Of a stretch of 46,825 bases of DNA, positions 46,531-46,825 are shown piece by piece (within the stretch, counting starts at the first letter, position 1; every line of letters begins with the position of its first letter). Source of the stretch: an uncultured Pelagibacteraceae bacterium (lineage in GTDB: Bacteria > Pseudomonadota > Alphaproteobacteria > Pelagibacterales > Pelagibacteraceae); the NCBI GenBank assembly GCA_902551895.1, contig CACDEU010000005.1:1-46825 (forward strand). The letters run 5' to 3'. The notes below the pieces were generated by a model. That model was given only the letters and a program-made list of their open reading frames with translations, had not been told where the DNA came from and made no database searches. Made by a program: the position numbers and the translations under genes.

Positions 46531-46825
46531 ATGAAAAAACTAATTGCTATAATTTTTCTTATATTATTCACTTCTAATGTAAAAGCTGGATGTGACGATC
46601 CATTGGGGGATGGTGTAGATTATACAAATTGTAGATTTTCTGACGGCCAAGATTTAAAAGGAAGCTATTTACCAAACTCAAACCTGTCGTTTAGTAGCTT
46701 TGTACAAGTTAATTTTGATAAAAGTATAATGATGAACTCTATTTTAGCTTATGGAACATTTTCAGAGTCAACATTTATACGAGCTAATTTATATGAGGCA
46801 AATCTACAGGGGGCAAATTTTGAAA
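46531..46825 (+). CDS. secreted pentapeptide-repeat protein, N-terminal part (runs off window)
   Basis: The first 98 codons are open to the window edge. A clear signal peptide begins MKKLIAIIFLILFTSNVKAG, with likely cleavage after Ala19; Cys21 follows but the residues before it do not make a good lipobox. From about residue 38 the sequence shows pentapeptide repeats of the A(D/N)Lxx type (DLKGSYLPNSNLSFSSFVQV, later ANLYEANLQGANFE), which fold as a right-handed quadrilateral beta-helix. Exported location follows from the signal; function is unknown. GGGG lies directly against the ATG with no spacing, so it cannot work as a normal Shine-Dalgarno site. No other in-frame start is available nearby. 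Confidence 0.85.
   Translation, partial: MKKLIAIIFLILFTSNVKAGCDDPLGDGVDYTNCRFSDGQDLKGSYLPNSNLSFSSFVQVNFDKSIMMNSILAYGTFSESTFIRANLYEANLQGANFE

Overview
This window looks like a piece of a streamlined marine alphaproteobacterial chromosome, most likely Pelagibacterales (SAR11). The DNA is strongly A+T-rich, genes abut or overlap by a few bases, and almost nothing is non-coding. The tmRNA gene is circularly permuted (two-piece, alphaproteobacterial type), the thymidylate synthase is ThyX, and every product is an ordinary housekeeping or transport protein. No insertion sequence, prophage, CRISPR array or rRNA was seen. The taxonomic placement is inference from gene content and composition.

Layout. 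1-2484: end of purA, then rpoH and rluD on the minus strand. 2508-5919: tRNA-Arg, then a minus-strand run read as sua5/tsaC, an ABC-2 exporter pair and a 3-hydroxyisobutyrate-dehydrogenase-like enzyme. 5940-11703: isoprenoid block xseB-ispA-dxs, aroC, pdxH and a long-chain polyprenyl diphosphate synthase. 11813-18219: SohB/SppA-like peptidase, glyQ, glyS and ppdK; glyS is broken by a one-base shift at an A8 tract. 18226-20199: nadA-nadC (minus) and tRNA-Leu. 20222-20481: permuted tmRNA (minus) encoding the tag ANESYAIAA. 20526-23848: thyX, then a three-gene module resembling sxtJ, sxtK and sxtI, which includes a 49-residue membrane protein. 23840-28232: Mrp (minus), then hflK-hflC-DUF2065-degP. 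28236-32551: miaA and ilvB-ilvH-ilvC. 32563-36118: epimerase, GT2 and GT39-like genes for a glycan. 36188-43276: leuA joined to mreB-mreC-mreD-mrdA-rodA. 43335-46396: DadA-like oxidoreductase, EamA transporter, msrB, and grxC and a TIGR03643 protein on the minus strand. 46531-end: start of a secreted pentapeptide-repeat protein behind a leader with competing hairpins.

The genes form several working sets: isoprenoid supply (dxs, ispA, the IspB-like synthase, and miaA as a user of DMAPP), envelope proteolysis (HflK/C, DegP, the S49 peptidase, with RpoH as a likely stress regulator), branched-chain amino acids (ilvBHC, leuA), cell shape (mreBCD, PBP2, RodA) and translation rescue or tRNA charging (ssrA, glyQS, two tRNAs). 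The points most worth checking are the glyS frameshift, the permuted tmRNA, the SxtIJK-like module, and the leader at 46460-46516.
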